Of a DNA stretch of 64,000 nt, positions 17,199-25,246 are shown piece after piece. Every line of letters starts with the position of its first letter. Position 1 is the first letter of the stretch. The translations under genes were made by a program, and so were the position numbers. The notes under the pieces were generated by a model. That model did no database searches. It was given only the letters and a program-made list of their open reading frames with translations, and was not told the origin of the DNA. The DNA comes from Deltaproteobacteria bacterium (GTDB lineage: Bacteria > Desulfobacterota > Binatia > Binatales > Binataceae): positions 116,654 to 180,653 of the forward strand of contig JAJZAI010000001.1 of NCBI GenBank assembly GCA_021799495.1, given 5' to 3'.

Positions 17199-18538
17199 GC
17201 TTTTTCTTCCCCGGCCGGCGCCGGCACGGGCGTCGCGAAGCCGTCAGCCTCGTATGCGCGCGCCAGCACTTCGAGCGGGCTGATCGGCCGCACGCCAGTC
17301 GCCTGCTCGATTTGCAGCGCCGCCAGCGGACAATCGGTCGCCATCACTTGCGCCTCGGCCTCGCGCATCCCGGCGAACGCCTTCTCGCCCCACTTCATCG
17401 AGAGCGGGAAAAATTCCTTCTTCATCGCCCACGTGCCGTCGTGCGCGGTGCAGGCGTCAACCGTGGCGATTTCGACACCCGGAATCTGGCGCATCAGATC
17501 GCGCGACCGCAATCCGATCGCCTGCGCCTTCAGATGGCACGGCACGTGGTACGCGACTTTGCCCGGCGTGGATTTGAACGAACGATCGAATTTGCCGGCG
17601 CGCCGCAACTGGTAAAGCATCTCGCCCGGATCGACCACCGCCGCGGCGACTTCGCGCGCTTCGGGCGTGCCCACCAGCGTCGGATATTCGCGCCTGAGCG
17701 TCATCGAGCAGGTGGGATTGATCGCCGCGATTTTGTAGCCCTCGCGCGCGAACGGCAGCAGGTTCTCGACGTTGGCGCGCGCCTGCTTCTGCGCGAAGGC
17801 CACGTCGCCTCCGTCCAGCGCCGGCATCCCGCAGCAATTTTGCGTCGGGCTCGCGATCGCGCAGCCGTTGCGCGCCAGCAATCCCACCAGCGCCCGCCCC
17901 GGCTCTGGATTGTAGTAATTCACGAAGCAGGTGTGAAAAACGGCGACTTTGGCGCTGGGCTCGGCGGGCGCCGCGGGAATTCCAGTGCGCACAATCCATT
18001 TCTCGAAAGTTTCGCCGGCGAATTCGGGCAGTTTTTTATCGCGATGAATCCCCAGCATTCGCTCCATCATCCGCCGCTGGAACGGACTGCGGCAGGCCCA
18101 GTTCGCGAGCGCCGGAAGCTTCGCGCCGAGTTTGCCCGTCCGATCGGGATCGCCCAGCATCTTTTCGCGCCGCGCGATGCCCTGCTCCTTGGCCCTGACC
18201 GCGCGCGCGCGCAGCACCAGCGCCGGAAAATCCAGCTGAAACTCGTGCTTGTCGCGCGGCGTATAGGGACACTTCACTTCGCACAGCCTGCATTCCCAGC
18301 ACAGGTCGATGACGCGATCTTTATCCGCGCGCGAAAGATTGCGCACGTCGTCGCCATTGCGATCGACCGATTGGAACAAATCCGGAAACGCCGGGCATAA
18401 ATTGAAGCACAGCCGGCAGCCGTGGCAGATGTCGAAAACGCGATCGATTTCGGCGTCGAGCTTCGCGCGATCCCAGTACTTAGGCTCGTTGGGATCGTAG
18501 GAGAGGCCGTCGGTGGGCAGGGCTGCAATTCGGCTCAT
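17195..18538 (-). CDS. Fe-S oxidoreductase, heterodisulfide-reductase/GlpC-like
   Basis: A 447-residue cytoplasmic electron-transfer protein. Two [4Fe-4S] ferredoxin motifs lie at C38-C48 (CHGCRLCFNLCP) and ~86-96 (CWECRLCEVKCP). Two CCG-type cysteine-rich domains follow, with QNCCGMPALDGGD and CHLKAQAIG. This is the layout of GlpC/HdrB-D-like subunits. The open frame continues to a GTG at 18598, but the ATG at 18538 is preferred because CGGAA lies about 8 bases upstream and the preceding 20 residues lack family character. It sits between rubrerythrin and DUF3501, so it probably supplies electrons to the rubrerythrin for peroxide reduction (inference from recurrent gene order). Confidence 0.88.
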   Translation of the reverse strand: MSRIAALPTDGLSYDPNEPKYWDRAKLDAEIDRVFDICHGCRLCFNLCPAFPDLFQSVDRNGDDVRNLSRADKDRVIDLCWECRLCEVKCPYTPRDKHEFQLDFPALVLRARAVRAKEQGIARREKMLGDPDRTGKLGAKLPALANWACRSPFQRRMMERMLGIHRDKKLPEFAGETFEKWIVRTGIPAAPAEPSAKVAVFHTCFVNYYNPEPGRALVGLLARNGCAIASPTQNCCGMPALDGGDVAFAQKQARANVENLLPFAREGYKIAAINPTCSMTLRREYPTLVGTPEAREVAAAVVDPGEMLYQLRRAGKFDRSFKSTPGKVAYHVPCHLKAQAIGLRSRDLMRQIPGVEIATVDACTAHDGTWAMKKEFFPLSMKWGEKAFAGMREAEAQVMATDCPLAALQIEQATGVRPISPLEVLARAYEADGFATPVPAPAGEEKA

Positions 18539-18684
18539 CGCGATATTTCCGTTCGGAAGATCGTCTGGCGCAGGAGAGAGCCTGGCCGGCATCCGCACGC
18601 CTCATGCGCGCGGCTTATGCCGCGACTATAAAGTTCCAACGCCCGCCGGCGGACGCGGCGCATCCGCGCCGGCGGCTGGATGAC

Positions 18685-18710
18685 GCGCGGCCGCGTCGCC
18701 GCGGCCGCGC
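18685..18710 (-). terminator. Perfect GC-rich hairpin between rubrerythrin and Fe-S genes (possible attenuator)
   Basis: An 11-base perfect stem (GCGCGGCCGCG, 18685-18695 with 18700-18710) with a 4-base loop begins 9 bases beyond the rubrerythrin stop. There is no T-run on either side, so it is unlikely to be an efficient intrinsic terminator. A 3' stabilising or partial attenuating role within the operon is more plausible. Confidence 0.45.
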
Positions 18711-18718
18711 TTTCGGTT

Positions 18719-19135
18719 TTAGAGCGTTTCGGTCGCTTTCGAAAACCGGCCGGCGTGCGATTTCTCAGCCTTGGCCAGCGTCTCGAACCAGTCCGCGATT
18801 TCGCTGAAGCCTTCTTCGCGCGCGGTTTTCGCCATCCCCGGATACATGTCGGTGTATTCGTGGGTTTCGCCGTGAACCGCGGATTTCAGGTTAAGCAGCG
18901 TGTCGCCGATCGGCAGGTCCGTGGCCGGATCGCCCACCGACTTGAGATAGTCCAGATGGCCATGCGCGTGACCCGTCTCGCCCTCCGCGGTGTCGCGGAA
19001 CAGGCCGGCGATTTCGGGCTGGCCTTCCACGTCCGCAACCTTCGCGAAATAAAGGTAACGGCGGTTGGCCTGGCTTTCGCCGGCAAAGGCGTCTTTCAGG
19101 TTCTGGTGGGTCCTGGTTCCTTTCAGGCTCTTCAT
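18719..19135 (-). CDS. Rubrerythrin-family diiron protein (no rubredoxin domain)
   Basis: A 138-residue ferritin-like four-helix protein that likely reduces hydrogen peroxide. Diiron ligands are visible as Glu20 ([12 protein letters not shown]), Glu53/His56 ([11 protein letters not shown]), Glu90 (HGETHEY) and Glu123/His126 (KAEKSHAGR). The C-terminal rubredoxin-like CxxC domain of classical rubrerythrin is absent, so an external electron donor is needed. The Fe-S oxidoreductase downstream is the obvious candidate. It is the second gene of the fur-led operon, 26 bases after fur. Confidence 0.93.
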   Translation of the reverse strand: MKSLKGTRTHQNLKDAFAGESQANRRYLYFAKVADVEGQPEIAGLFRDTAEGETGHAHGHLDYLKSVGDPATDLPIGDTLLNLKSAVHGETHEYTDMYPGMAKTAREEGFSEIADWFETLAKAEKSHAGRFSKATETL

Positions 19136-19161
19136 TCATTCGCTCCCTGTGGGTTTTGATT

Positions 19162-19686
19162 TTAATTGTGCGGCGTCTTCCCGACGCCGCTGGTTTCTGA
19201 CGAACGCCCCGCGCGTTCGCCGGAATTTGCGCAATTGTCGCATACCGCCTGGATTTCCAGGGACCATCCGAGCGGCTTGAAGCCAGGCGCGCGAATCGCG
19301 CCGCCCAGCGCCGTATCCAAACCGGCGATTTCAACGTCGCGAATCCGCCGGCAGCGCACGCAGACCACGTGATGATGCGGCTTGAGATTCCCGTCGTAGC
19401 GCGCGCTGTCGTGCAGCGTCGTGACTTTGCGCGCCTCGCCGATCCGGCACAACGTTTCAAGCGTGCGATGGACGGTCGCGAGCGAGACATGCGGATGGCG
19501 CCGGCGCACTTCCGCGCAAATCGTCTCTGCCCGCGGATGGTCGGTCGCGCGCAGCAACGCCTCGATAATCGCGGCCCGCTGCGGCGTCACCGGCAGGCCC
19601 GCCGCGCGGCATCGCGCGGCGAAGTCAGCCATCCGCCCGCGCGCATAGGCGGCGCGGCGGCTGTCATTGACAACCTTCAGTTCCAT
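19162..19686 (-). CDS. Fur-family transcriptional regulator (Fur/PerR-like)
   Basis: A 174-residue metal-dependent repressor. An N-terminal winged helix ([15 protein letters not shown], then [25 protein letters not shown]) is followed by the dimerisation domain with [16 protein letters not shown] and a second Cys pair CDNC, giving a CxxC/CxxC structural zinc site. It heads an operon with rubrerythrin, which favours a peroxide-sensing PerR-like role. The operator in front of it, however, matches the Fur consensus better than PerR. Whether it is Fur or PerR needs the metal-site residues compared with characterised members, so no symbol is given. Confidence 0.9.
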   Translation of the reverse strand: MELKVVNDSRRAAYARGRMADFAARCRAAGLPVTPQRAAIIEALLRATDHPRAETICAEVRRRHPHVSLATVHRTLETLCRIGEARKVTTLHDSARYDGNLKPHHHVVCVRCRRIRDVEIAGLDTALGGAIRAPGFKPLGWSLEIQAVCDNCANSGERAGRSSETSGVGKTPHN

Positions 19687-19694
19687 TTCTCAGA

Positions 19695-19709
19695 TGATAA
19701 TTATTATCG
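19695..19709. promoter_or_regulatory. Fur box (7-1-7 operator) in front of the fur-rubrerythrin operon
   Basis: The bases TGATAATTATTATCG match the 7-1-7 Fur consensus TGATAATNATTATCA at every defined position except the last. The inner GATAATTATTATC is a perfect palindrome. It lies 8 to 23 bases before the ATG of the Fur-family gene, where binding would block transcription or translation initiation, so autoregulation of the whole operon is expected. It also lies between this gene and the sensor gene end at 19761. Confidence 0.85.
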
Positions 19710-19760
19710 TCCGGTAATGCGCGCGGTCAAGAATGGAGCGCGCCGCGCGGTCGGCGCGGC

Positions 19761-20924
19761 TCAGGCGCGCGAAGCTGGCGCCGCGGGCGCGGCGGCGGGA
19801 GGAACCGGCGCGGCCGGGGCCTGCCCGCGATGGCCGCGCGCGTTGATCAGCACCTCGCGCAGCTTGGCGGGATTCACCGGCTTCTTGAAAATCGCCGCTT
19901 CGAGCCCGCGCAGCCGGCTGCGCTTGATGATGTGATCCTTGTCGTAATAGTAGGCGGTCATCAGAATCACCGGCAGTTCCGGCAATTCCTCTTTGACCTT
20001 CATGTAGAATTCGTAGCCGTCCATCTCGGGCATCACGACGTCCGAAATCACGACGTCGATTTTGACGTTGCGCAGGATGCCGAACGCGGCGCTCGGCCGG
20101 GTCGCCGTATGCACCACGCAGCGCTCCGCGCGCAGCACGTCGGCCAGCGAGCTTACGACCGACACATCGTCGTCCAGCACCAGCACCGACATCCCGCTGA
20201 GCGCCCAGTCGTCGCGCCGCGCGGCGCCGTTGGGACGCGCGCCCGCGGCCTTCGGCGCGGCCTCGCCCTCGCGCGGCGCGAGGTCGGCCATCTTCCTGCC
20301 CTGCAGATAATCGCGGGTCTCGTAGATGCCCTTGCGAGTCATCTCGTCGAGCCTGCGCACGATTCCCTGCACGCGCGCGATGCCGGCGCGAATCGAATCC
20401 AGCCGCTCGGTCTCGACCACCATCTCGGCGTCGCTCAGATGGCCCTGAATTTCGCGCGCGAGCAAGTCGAGGTTGTTGGTGATGGTCTCCAGCGGATTGT
20501 TGATTTCGTGGGCGAGGCTGACCGCGATTTCGCCGCAGGTCGCGAGCTGTTCCCGCTGGCGCATCCGCCGTATGTCCCGCGCATAACCGATCGAGCCGAT
20601 CTCCTTGCCGTGCTCGTCGTAAATCAACGAGCCTGAAATCGCGCAGGAGATTTGCTGGTTGTCCTTGTCGCGCAGCACGGTCTCGAAGCTGGAGATGCGA
20701 TGGTCCTCGGCGTCGCGCATCGCCTTCATCACGCGCCGCGCTTCGTCGAGCGTGGGATAGATGCGATCGATTTTCTGGCCGATTACTTCCGCCGCGCTGT
20801 AACGGAGGTTTCGGCGCGCGCCGTCGTTGTAGAAAATAATCGTGCCTTCGTTATCGACGGCGATAATGATATCGGGCGAGCTTTCAATCAGACGCTGAAG
20901 ATAATTTTGGTCGAGGGTTAACAT
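19761..20924 (-). CDS. PAS-HisKA-receiver protein lacking a HATPase domain
   Basis: A 387-residue cytoplasmic signalling protein. A PAS domain spans about 1-118 (SPDIIIAVDNEGTIIFYNDGA and a PAC-like GSIGYARDI). It is followed by a HisKA-like dimerisation helix with H-box SLAHEINNPLETI, His139 being the would-be phosphorylated residue. A low-complexity linker then leads to a full receiver domain (245-365) with acidic triad DDD251-253, phosphoacceptor Asp295 (ISDVVMPEMDG), MTAYY and the KKP Lys. The catalytic HATPase_c domain that normally follows HisKA is absent: only about 50 residues separate the H-box helix from the linker. The tail is Ala/Pro-rich. It probably acts as a phosphorelay intermediate served by another kinase. 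ATG 20924 is preferred over the upstream TTG because GGAGG lies 12 bases upstream. Confidence 0.85.
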   Translation of the reverse strand: MLTLDQNYLQRLIESSPDIIIAVDNEGTIIFYNDGARRNLRYSAAEVIGQKIDRIYPTLDEARRVMKAMRDAEDHRISSFETVLRDKDNQQISCAISGSLIYDEHGKEIGSIGYARDIRRMRQREQLATCGEIAVSLAHEINNPLETITNNLDLLAREIQGHLSDAEMVVETERLDSIRAGIARVQGIVRRLDEMTRKGIYETRDYLQGRKMADLAPREGEAAPKAAGARPNGAARRDDWALSGMSVLVLDDDVSVVSSLADVLRAERCVVHTATRPSAAFGILRNVKIDVVISDVVMPEMDGYEFYMKVKEELPELPVILMTAYYYDKDHIIKRSRLRGLEAAIFKKPVNPAKLREVLINARGHRGQAPAAPVPPAAAPAAPASRA

Positions 20925-20978
20925 TGGATCTATCAACCTCCGCGCGCCGGGCGGTCAGGCGTTTGGCGGCGCCCGTTC

Positions 20979-21194
20979 TTAACCGGCGGCGCGAGGCCGG
21001 AATTTTGGCAGACTGATCTGGTCGTTGACTTTTTCAAAAACGACCTCGACCGGCATCTCGTATCGAATCCGATCGGGCTTGACGCCCGGCAGGTTCGACA
21101 CGATCGCCGGTCCTTCTTTCAATTTAATCATCACCACGGCATACGGAACCATTTGCGGCGTGACGGCGGGAACCGGTTTAGCGATTTCAGGCAT
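20979..21194 (-). pseudogene. DUF35 OB-fold protein with internal deletion (zinc ribbon lost)
   Basis: The first 15 residues (MPEIAKPVPAVTPQM) match the usual N-terminus of DUF35 acyl-CoA-associated proteins. The rest (VPYAVVMIKLKEGP to SLPKFRPRAAG) matches their C-terminal OB-fold half. The ~60-65 residues normally between, with the CxxC...CxxC zinc ribbon and first OB strands, are missing without loss of frame. The product would be 71 residues against the usual ~135. No Shine-Dalgarno site precedes it. It directly follows a truncated thiolase start, its usual partner, so both look like remnants of one operon. A short functional form is possible but less likely. Confidence 0.7.
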
Positions 21195-21211
21195 GCTTAT
21201 TCTGGTTATCT

Positions 21212-21364
21212 TTAGCCGACGCTGATATCTGACTCAAACCTGATTTTCGCAGCGCCGGCCAGCGCCAGTTCAACGGCAAAACCGATTGCGCTGGAATGAT
21301 CGAAGTTGCGGCCCATCCGGGTCGCGCCCAGCCCGGCGATGGCGCATTTCGCGCGCAGACTCAT
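21212..21364 (-). pseudogene. Thiolase (SCP-x type) 5' remnant, 50 codons
   Basis: The frame reads MSLRAKCAIAGLGATRMGRN, then FDHSSAIGFAVELALAGAAK, and stops at TAA (21214-21212). This is the characteristic beginning of acetyl-CoA acetyltransferase/SCP-x-like thiolases (a start of the AAIAGLGxTxMG type followed by a helix). Those proteins are ~390 residues long and commonly paired with DUF35. GGAGAG lies 8-9 bases before the ATG, so the original initiation site is intact. The catalytic Cys and all later motifs are missing. Only 17 bases separate it from the deleted DUF35 gene. Confidence 0.65.
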
Positions 21365-21440
21365 GCTACGAATCTCTCCGCATCTGGGCCGCCGCCAAAC
21401 GGACGACCGTTCATCCGACTGTAGCTCAAATCAAGCGCAA

Positions 21441-21478
21441 TCGAAAAGCCGCCAGAGACGGCTCCGGCGGTTTTTCGA
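21441..21478 (-). terminator. Hairpin terminator downstream of the methyltransferase gene
   Basis: A 13-base stem (21441-21453 with 21466-21478, one G-U pair) has outer arms rich in A on one side and T on the other, so it could work in both directions. On the minus strand it lies 55 bases after the stop of the 21.5 kb methyltransferase gene. Confidence 0.5.
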
Positions 21479-21532
21479 TCAGGTGATAATATTCGGAATT
21501 AGGCGAATTTTTGCGTTATCGCGCGCTTTTAA

Positions 21533-22600
21533 TCACTCACAAGCGCAGGTCAACTCAAGCAAGTGAATATTGTCGCCGGGTTCCAGCGTGACTTTCGCCC
21601 CGGCGCCGTGAGTTTGCGCGATTTCCGCGCCCAAATCACCCAAGGCCGTATAGTCGCGATAAATCGGCCACCAATTCATCACCGCCTCGATCAGGCCGGC
21701 CTCCGGCAGGGTCGGCGCAAGGTTTGCGACTACAATCCTGCCGCCCGGTTTCAACATCGCGTACATCGCGCCCAGCGCCTGCGCCGCCGCCCGCGTCTCA
21801 AGCCGTTCGAGCAGCGACGCCGAATAAATCAGATCGAACCGTCCGAACGCGTTCGAAGCGCCGTTGAGCAGCGCGTAAGTCGGCGTATGGATCGCATTGA
21901 CGCGGGCGCGGCCATAAGCGCGTTCAACCATCTCCGTGGCCTGAAAATCATGGTCCAGCGCGACGAAACGCCGCAGCCTGCCGGCGCCAACCGCCGCGCT
22001 GAGCCGCGCTTCGCTCAGATCGCCGCAGCCCAGCGCCAGCACTTCCGCGCCGTCGGCGACCGCATCCGCCGTCCGATCGATCGCCCGCGCGAGGATCGCC
22101 GTGCGGTTCATCATCGATTGCGCCAGCGGCGAGGCCATCAGCCGTTCCCGCAATCTCACCCCCAGTTCGGTCAGGGCCTCGGCTGGCCGGGTTGCGGACT
22201 CCGGATCGGCCATCCCTGACAGCCGTACGATGTCCCCAGCGCTTCCGGCCGGCGCATGGTACGCGCGACGCATCAGGTCCTCTTGATGTAGCAGCGCGAG
22301 CAGCGGATGGCGCCGGATGGCGCCGACCGCCACGGCCCATCCCTGCGCACCTCCATGCGTTCGTACACCAGCCAGACCGTCGATAAGTTCATCAAAGGCG
22401 ATCGATGAAAAACACGATTTGCCGCTTAATGCGCGATGGCCGCGCGCCAGGATTTCGTCGATCCTGATGTACTCCCGCAGATGATTTTCAAGTGCCGCGG
22501 TCGGGCGTGGCGAACGCAAAAAAATCCGCTCGACAAAACCGGACAGCGGCAATCGCCGATCGGCGTCAGAAGCAGACGAGTCGCGAATCGGATACGTCAT
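21533..22600 (-). CDS. Class I SAM-dependent methyltransferase (PhcB-like family)
   Basis: A 355-residue protein. The N-terminal ~140 residues end in HPLLALLHQEDLMRRAYHAPAGSAGDIVRL, the recognisable pre-domain of a methyltransferase family that includes PhcB-like enzymes (3-hydroxy fatty acid methyl ester signals). The Rossmann methyltransferase domain follows, with motif I EVLALGCGDLSEARL, acidic motif II FVALDHDF, FDLIYSASLLERL and LKPGGRIVVANLAP. The substrate is not deducible, and a link to a quorum-type fatty acid ester is only a family-level possibility. It is monocistronic, ending in a hairpin. About 390 gene-free, AT-richer bases lie upstream. Confidence 0.75.
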   Translation of the reverse strand: MTYPIRDSSASDADRRLPLSGFVERIFLRSPRPTAALENHLREYIRIDEILARGHRALSGKSCFSSIAFDELIDGLAGVRTHGGAQGWAVAVGAIRRHPLLALLHQEDLMRRAYHAPAGSAGDIVRLSGMADPESATRPAEALTELGVRLRERLMASPLAQSMMNRTAILARAIDRTADAVADGAEVLALGCGDLSEARLSAAVGAGRLRRFVALDHDFQATEMVERAYGRARVNAIHTPTYALLNGASNAFGRFDLIYSASLLERLETRAAAQALGAMYAMLKPGGRIVVANLAPTLPEAGLIEAVMNWWPIYRDYTALGDLGAEIAQTHGAGAKVTLEPGDNIHLLELTCACE

Positions 22601-23072
22601 GCCGTCGGCTGACGCAATTCCAATACCATCCGCAGGTTGCTCGCATTTGTGGCTTTATTTCGCTTAAACTGCAGATTTTGAGCATTTTTTTGAGAAATTT
22701 CGGAGCATGATGTAAATTTTTTCCAGCAGTGCCGGAAAAGTTTACACTGATTTATTGAGTTTCCCGTGGCAATCAGCCGCAAGGATTCTTTCTTCGCGCA
22801 TCGCGCTCGCGCACGATTTAGTAGCGCGCCACGCACGCCGACGGCCGATCGTCCGAGCGGGTCGGGACCGCCCGGCGGCACGCCATCGCGATGAAACATC
22901 GCGACGCCGGGACCGTAATAGGAGTATGCAGCGACGCGCTTGAAATTCGAGCGTCGTTTCGGAATCAATCGGCGAATTATGCGCGCTCGGGATGAATCCA
23001 GCGGCGTGCGCGGCCGTCCAATGTTGCTATGCTACGAACCTTGCACCTAGAATTGATTGGGGAGAACTGAAC
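22601..23072. other. 472-base gene-free region upstream of the phosphosignalling cluster
   Basis: The first ~160 bases are clearly AT-richer than the surroundings and probably hold the promoter of the methyltransferase (minus strand). On the plus strand, TTGAGA (5/6 of a -35) is followed after 17 bases by TAAATT around 22690-22720. A possible extended -10, TGC-TATGCT, lies at 23025-23033, just upstream of the vWA gene. No protein gene with family character is visible. Confidence 0.35.
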
Positions 23073-24377
23073 ATGGCCGAGGCCGTCACCTTCCAGGCGC
23101 TGGCGAGCAGTGATTATGTGCTCTCGACGGCGGAGAATTTCGTGCTTTACGTGCTGCTCGAAGCCACGGCGGGCGGCGGAGCGGGAGGCGGCGGCGGCTC
23201 GCGATTGCCCCTCAACCTCGGCATCGTGCTGGACCGTTCCGGTTCGATGTACGACGAACGGCGCCTTGAATTCGTGATCGAGGCGGTCAAGTTCCTGGCG
23301 CAAAACGTCGCTCCCGAAGACAAGGTCGCCGTCGTCGCTTTCGCCGACAAGGCGCAAGTGATCCTGCAGCCCGACCAGATTCACGACGCCGCGGCGGTCA
23401 AGCGCGCGCTCGACGATATCGACCTGCTGGAAATCGGCGGCGGCACCCAGATGGCGCTCGGGATGCGCGCGGCGATCGACGAGGTGAAGAAAAATCTCGC
23501 CGCCAACCGGCTCAACCGCGTGCTCGTGCTGACCGACGGCCAGACCTACGAAGAGACCGCCTGCATCGATCTGGCGAACCAGAGCCGCGACCAGATGTCG
23601 TTTTCCGCGATGGGCGTCGGCGTCGAGTTCAACGAAAAGTTGCTGATGCGAATCGCGCAGGATTCGCACGGAAAATATCATTTCATCGGCGAGCCGTCCG
23701 AAATTCCCGGAATCTTCGAGGACGAATTGCAGGGCTTGCGCGCGGTCAGCGTGCGCAACGGCCGGATCGACGCGACCCTCTCGCAAGGCGTCCAAGTGCG
23801 CGAGGCGTTTCGCGCCAGCCCGGAAATCTACACACTCGGCGCGCCGCTGGTCGGCGAGGATCGCAAGGTATCATACGAAATCGGCGACCTCGAAGCCGGC
23901 CTGCCCGGCTCGGTGCTGCTCACCCTCGTGTTGCCGCCGCGCAAGCCCGGCCCGGTGCGCATCGGACAGGCCAGCTTCCACTTTGAAATTCCGGGCGCCG
24001 GCGAACGCTCGGTGAATTCCGATATCACCGTCGAATACACGCTCGACCGCACGCTGATGAGCAAGCGCAACGGCCGCGTGATGAACATGGTCGATCAGGT
24101 TTCGATCGCGAAGCTCCAGGTGCGCGCCGAAGAGGAATTGAAATCGGGCAACGTCGATCGCGCGACGCGCCTGCTCAGCAACGCGATTCAGGGTTCGCAA
24201 CGGATGGGCAACATCAAGGCGACGCAAGCGCTGTCGGGCCTGATGGATCAGGTCAAGAAGACCCAGACGCTCGGCACGCGCGCGGCGAAAACCACGCTGC
24301 TCCAGGCGCAGGCGGTGGTGCGCAAGACCCAGATGCTGGATCCGGAAGCGCTCAAGGATTTGCAGAAAGGCGAATAA
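23073..24377 (+). CDS. vWA domain protein with Thr-rich tail
   Basis: A 434-residue cytoplasmic von Willebrand A protein. The MIDAS motif is complete: DRSGS (54-58), Thr125 in GGGTQM, and Asp155 in LTDGQT. A beta-rich region (~200-330) and a helical repeat-like part (IAKLQVRAEEELKSGNVDRATRLLSNAI) follow. The last 40 residues carry three K-T-x-x-L motifs at 396-400, 406-410 and 418-422, candidate phospho-Thr sites for the FHA proteins encoded next door. ATG 23073 is chosen over an upstream in-frame start because GGGGAG lies 8 bases before it. It is the first gene of the kinase/phosphatase cluster, and vWA partners of STPK/PP2C pairs are known from TerY-type triads. Confidence 0.88.
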   Translation: MAEAVTFQALASSDYVLSTAENFVLYVLLEATAGGGAGGGGGSRLPLNLGIVLDRSGSMYDERRLEFVIEAVKFLAQNVAPEDKVAVVAFADKAQVILQPDQIHDAAAVKRALDDIDLLEIGGGTQMALGMRAAIDEVKKNLAANRLNRVLVLTDGQTYEETACIDLANQSRDQMSFSAMGVGVEFNEKLLMRIAQDSHGKYHFIGEPSEIPGIFEDELQGLRAVSVRNGRIDATLSQGVQVREAFRASPEIYTLGAPLVGEDRKVSYEIGDLEAGLPGSVLLTLVLPPRKPGPVRIGQASFHFEIPGAGERSVNSDITVEYTLDRTLMSKRNGRVMNMVDQVSIAKLQVRAEEELKSGNVDRATRLLSNAIQGSQRMGNIKATQALSGLMDQVKKTQTLGTRAAKTTLLQAQAVVRKTQMLDPEALKDLQKGE

Positions 24378-24437
24378 CTTTACCGGGGAACCGCGCCCGT
24401 CCCGGATGGCGGCGCGCGGAGAAAGTGCGGGACGACT

Positions 24438-25097
24438 ATGACTAAATGCAGCGAATGCGGCTACGAGAATATGGACGGCTTGGACTATTGCGACGGATGC
24501 GGCGCCAAGCTGGCCCATTCTGCCGAGGGCGCTCCGGCGCCGGGTGCGGAACCCGCTCCGGCGGCCGCCGCGGCCGCCGCACCCGCCGAACCAGAACCCG
24601 AACCTGCGCCGGCGGCGGCCGCCGCGCCTGAACCCGCTCCTGCCGCCGCTGAAGCGCCCGCCGCCGAGGCTCCCGCGGCTGAAGCGCCGACCGGCGAGTT
24701 GAACAAGCCGGCCGCCGCGCCCGAACCCGCGCCCGCGATGCAGGCGGCGTTTAAGGCCAAGCTGGTCTTGGTTCGCGGAGACAAGGACGCACGCAAAGGT
24801 TTTGAGTTTCCTCTCGAGGAAGGCAAGAACCTGATCGGACGATGGGATCCCGAAACCGGTTCGTTTCCTGAAGTGGACCTCGAACAAGACGACCGCGAGG
24901 CCAAGATTTCGCGCAAGCACGCGATGATTATTAACGAGAACGGCAAGCTTACGATCGAGGATATCGGCAGCCTCAACGGCACTTATGTGAATCGCGGAAA
25001 CCGGTTGATTCCGGGCACACCGGTCGATCTGAAGACGGGAGACGAGATCATCATCGGCAAAACCTTTCTCAAGCTGGTTGTGGATCCGATTTCCTGA
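24438..25097 (+). CDS. Zinc-ribbon and FHA domain protein
   Basis: A 219-residue protein. An N-terminal zinc ribbon uses C4, C7, C18 and C21 (KCSECGY...YCDGCGAKL). A disordered Ala/Pro/Glu linker follows (~30-110), then an FHA phospho-Thr-binding domain with NLIGRWDPETG, the binding loop KISRKHAMI and IEDIGSLNGTYVNR. FHA residues Arg, Ser, His and Asn are present. It is probably an adaptor reading phosphorylation by the neighbouring kinases. It lies 60 bases after the vWA gene and 149 before the first kinase. Its N-terminal zinc ribbon resembles that of the PP2C fusion two genes on. Confidence 0.9.
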   Translation: MTKCSECGYENMDGLDYCDGCGAKLAHSAEGAPAPGAEPAPAAAAAAAPAEPEPEPAPAAAAAPEPAPAAAEAPAAEAPAAEAPTGELNKPAAAPEPAPAMQAAFKAKLVLVRGDKDARKGFEFPLEEGKNLIGRWDPETGSFPEVDLEQDDREAKISRKHAMIINENGKLTIEDIGSLNGTYVNRGNRLIPGTPVDLKTGDEIIIGKTFLKLVVDPIS

Positions 25098-25246
25098 ACG
25101 GCGGGCGCGGTTCCCGTCCACTCGCGCCGCGAGTCCGGACGGCGCGCAGATCGCTTGCCGGTCGCGGTCCGCGGGTTTGCGCGGCGCCACCCGCAAAGCT
25201 CGCAAGCCGCGCTTGACGCGGCCCGGCGCGCGATCATGAACCGGCA

